Notes under the pieces: generated by a model
Database searches by the model: none
What the model saw: only the letters and a program-made list of their open reading frames with translations
Told to the model about the DNA's origin: nothing
Shown: in pieces, positions 61,800 to 64,000 of the stretch
Position numbering within the stretch: position 1 is the stretch's first letter
Layout of the letters: the number at the start of each line of letters is the position of its first letter
Made by a program: the position numbers and the translations under genes
DNA from: Sebastes aleutianus
Lineage: Eukaryota; Chordata; Actinopteri; Perciformes; Sebastidae
Assembly (NCBI GenBank): GCA_916700875.1
Contig: CAKAKS010000039.1
Location: forward strand, 16,155,139 to 16,219,138
Direction of reading: 5' to 3'
Length of the DNA stretch: 64,000 bases

Positions 61800-62256
61800 T
61801 AACACACTTCCAGAGCAACTTACCAGGAAAAAGTAGCAACTCAACAATGAAAATTACTCCACTGCATGTAAAAGTCATTTACGTAAGTCAAATTACAGAA
61901 GTATTATCAGCAAAAATGTGCATAAAGTATCCAAAGCAAAAGTAGTCATTATGCAGAATGGTCCCTTGGGGAGTGTTACATTACTATATATATATATATA
62001 TAAATTGATATATTATATTATTGGATTCATATTACTGATGCATTGACATTAATGTAGCATTTTGTTAGGTGCAAAACTACATATAAACATTTTATATAAA
62101 CTAATGTTTTGTGTCAAATCTACATCTGCAACCCTAGCTGTCAAATAAATGTGGTAGAATATATGTATAAAGTAGCATATAATGATGCATAAGTACCTCC
62201 AAATTGCACATAAATACAGTATCTGAGTAAATGTACTTAGTTCCTTTCCACCGCTG
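61800..62256. mobile_element. hAT-like teleost repeat, second adjacent copy
   Basis: From about 61800 the internal order of the same repeat begins again ('agtagcaactc', 'gtattatcagcaaaaatgt', 'attatgcagaatggtccct', 'tattggattcatattactgatgcatt', 'agctgtcaaataaatg'). It finishes with an intact right terminus, TTTCCACCGCTG, the inverted partner of CAGAGGTGG. The left terminus is decayed or missing. The two copies lie in the same direction about 140 bp apart. They may be independent insertions or a duplicated element. A short (TA)n lies inside at about 61985-62002. Confidence 0.65.
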
Positions 62257-64000
62257 CAGCTGACAATAAATCACACTCGTGTGTCTGCAGGCTGTGATCA
62301 CTATCAGCGTGTGCTTTCCAGCATGTTCTTATGAGGAGCCATCTCTGTGACATATGGAGATGCTTCCTCCCACAGCCACACCTGACTGATCCTCTCCTTC
62401 CCTCTGCACAGATGATATCACACAGCTAACAGCGACAAGATTCCCAAATGGCTCTCCTTTACAGTGAAACATGTCATCTGACCATGTCGCCCGGGCTAAA
62501 CCCAAATATTGTGTATTGTTGGTAAAGAGAGGTCAGGCAACTTGTCGTGTATTTCAGGCTGTGTTCTCTAATTAAGTATTCATGAAGCAGCAGTGGGAGC
62601 AAAGTATAGGTTTACACGACACTGGTGGTTCCGACGGTATCACCCCCCCCTCCTCCACTTCCCATGTGTAATGCTCGGCTTCCCCCCCCCCGCCGCCGCC
62701 GGCAGACAGGCCATCGTTCCTAGTGTACTTCCAGCAATGATATCAAAAAGGTTTTTTGGTCAAGCCAAAGAGAGGTCACTCTAATAATACCCAAGGTCAG
62801 TGGTGGGAGCCAGCGAGTCTCCCAGTCATTATTCATTTGTTCACAGAGTTAATGACAGTTGCAGGGGGACGAGAACTTGGAGCCAGTAGCCATGTGATGT
62901 CACCAACACATGCCAAGGGATTAGGAGGGCAGGCAGGGGACAAGAAGTGTGGATTATACAGGGGAAAAAAAGAAACACAACAACAACCTTTACTGCTCCA
63001 TCACCCAACTCTCCATGTTTGCTGCTGGAGTTATGACAAATACACAGAGATGTCACAGAATTATGACAAGCGGCTGACACTGAAGCAGACAACATTGCCA
63101 AATAAAAGGAGAAGAGAAACCTTATTCATGTCCATGTTTTATGGGAGATATTTAACAGTAGTTTGATGAGAGATCACATTTAAAATATTTACAGTCTTTT
63201 GGTAAATGACTGGGAGGTGATCCAGCAATTTCTCTCATTTACAACCCTTTTTTTTATTTTAAAACAAATTACACTATTTCATAGTCGCCACATTATTTAC
63301 AACGCCGTTATAGAGCTACAGTAACAACGCTGGCGGAAAAACTGGAGCCCGTGGCTTTCACACACACAGAGAGAATGAACAATGAACACACCTTATTCAG
63401 TCATTGGGCAGGCAGCGCACAGTGAACAATGAACCCCTCCCTCCTGTCTAGCACCATGTCTGATAATGACCACATCCACCACCACTGATAGCGCTCCTCT
63501 TTTATGACCTACATGAGCATAAATACGGCTCAGATAAAACATTTCAGGAGGGATATTGAGAATATGATCAGCTGTGCACGTGTAGCAGCAGTGGGTTTTT
63601 TTTTCATGTTTTTATGTTTTCATAATGTTATGTGAAGGAAAAAAAAAAGCCACATGTTGCATATGTACCTGCTGGTCACTTGATCCATGAAGCGAAACAA
63701 TTTCTAAAAACGCTCCATATGTTGTTTTGTCTAAACAACATTTAGTCAAACTCTTTGTTGCAAAGCAACTGTTGTAGGAGTTGCCCTCTTGTTCTTTCAG
63801 TCACATCTGCTGAATAATTAGAAGGAAAGTAATATGCATTTTGACGCATTATGCTGCAGGAATCCACCAATCTGGCCTTTGTCTCAGCACCTAACATGCA
63901 GATACAGTAGATTCCCTGTTTGAGCATAAGGTCAGGGTATAAATATGAACTGCATTTTGCATTACTTTCAGATGAGTGAAGCTGTCAGACCAATAATATG
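62257..64000. other. Unique noncoding stretch to the window end
   Basis: No gene is recognised. Positions 62640-62705 contain C runs and a (CCG)n patch. Positions 62820-63120 and 63300-63560 are of balanced composition and carry open frames of up to 136 codons with no domain. The last 400 bases are AT-rich. Confidence 0.5.

Overview
This 64 kb window looks like noncoding DNA from a ray-finned fish, most likely a percomorph teleost. Several interspersed repeats resemble non-autonomous DNA transposons and retroposons that I know from teleost genomes, and there are long (CT)n, (TAGA)n and (ATT)n microsatellites. No bacterial or viral gene organisation is present. I found no protein-coding gene, tRNA or rRNA that I can defend. 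Every open frame is short, low in complexity or inside a repeat, and none shows a recognisable domain or a convincing exon chain. All repeat-family assignments rest on memory of consensus sequences plus visible termini and target-site duplications, not on a database search.

Layout. 1-2.7 kb is unique sequence. 2.7-5.1 kb is a transposon cluster: a 276 bp hAT-like element with a perfect 8 bp target-site duplication sits inside an older element, followed by a poly-C tract and a second hAT-like MITE. From about 5.1 to 25.7 kb the DNA has almost no transposons and mostly mixed composition, broken only by simple repeats. It has the look of a regulatory gene desert and contains a very GC-rich nested foldback at 11.28 kb. 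A deleted tRNA-type SINE lies at 25.7 kb, another teleost repeat at 26.4 kb and a near-perfect 46 nt hairpin at 29.0 kb.

30.2-38.2 kb is the most striking object: an approximately 8 kb degenerate tandem array. Its core is CGACATACTATACTATGAC followed by a run of T. It abuts the broken end of a DNA transposon and is interrupted by three insertions: a probable solo LTR at 31.7 kb, an LTR-like insertion at 34.6 kb and a minus-strand retroposon at 36.9 kb. At 35.2-35.6 kb the array switches strand polarity, and smaller foldbacks occur at 35.8 and 36.4 kb.

38.2-64 kb returns to mostly unique AT-rich sequence. It holds a pogo/Tigger-like fragment (38.2 kb), a (TAGA)n microsatellite (48.9 kb), a piggyBac-like TTAA-bounded MITE (55.6 kb), a DR3/E-box motif cluster (59.1 kb), a tandem duplication carrying (ATT)n (59.5 kb), a small CpG-containing patch (60.3 kb) and two adjacent diverged copies of a hAT-like repeat (61.2-62.3 kb).

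No genes work together here. If the window has a function it is probably cis-regulatory, acting on a gene outside it, and that is inference. I do not see a new biological system. The array with its strand switch and layered insertions is the best candidate for unusual structure.
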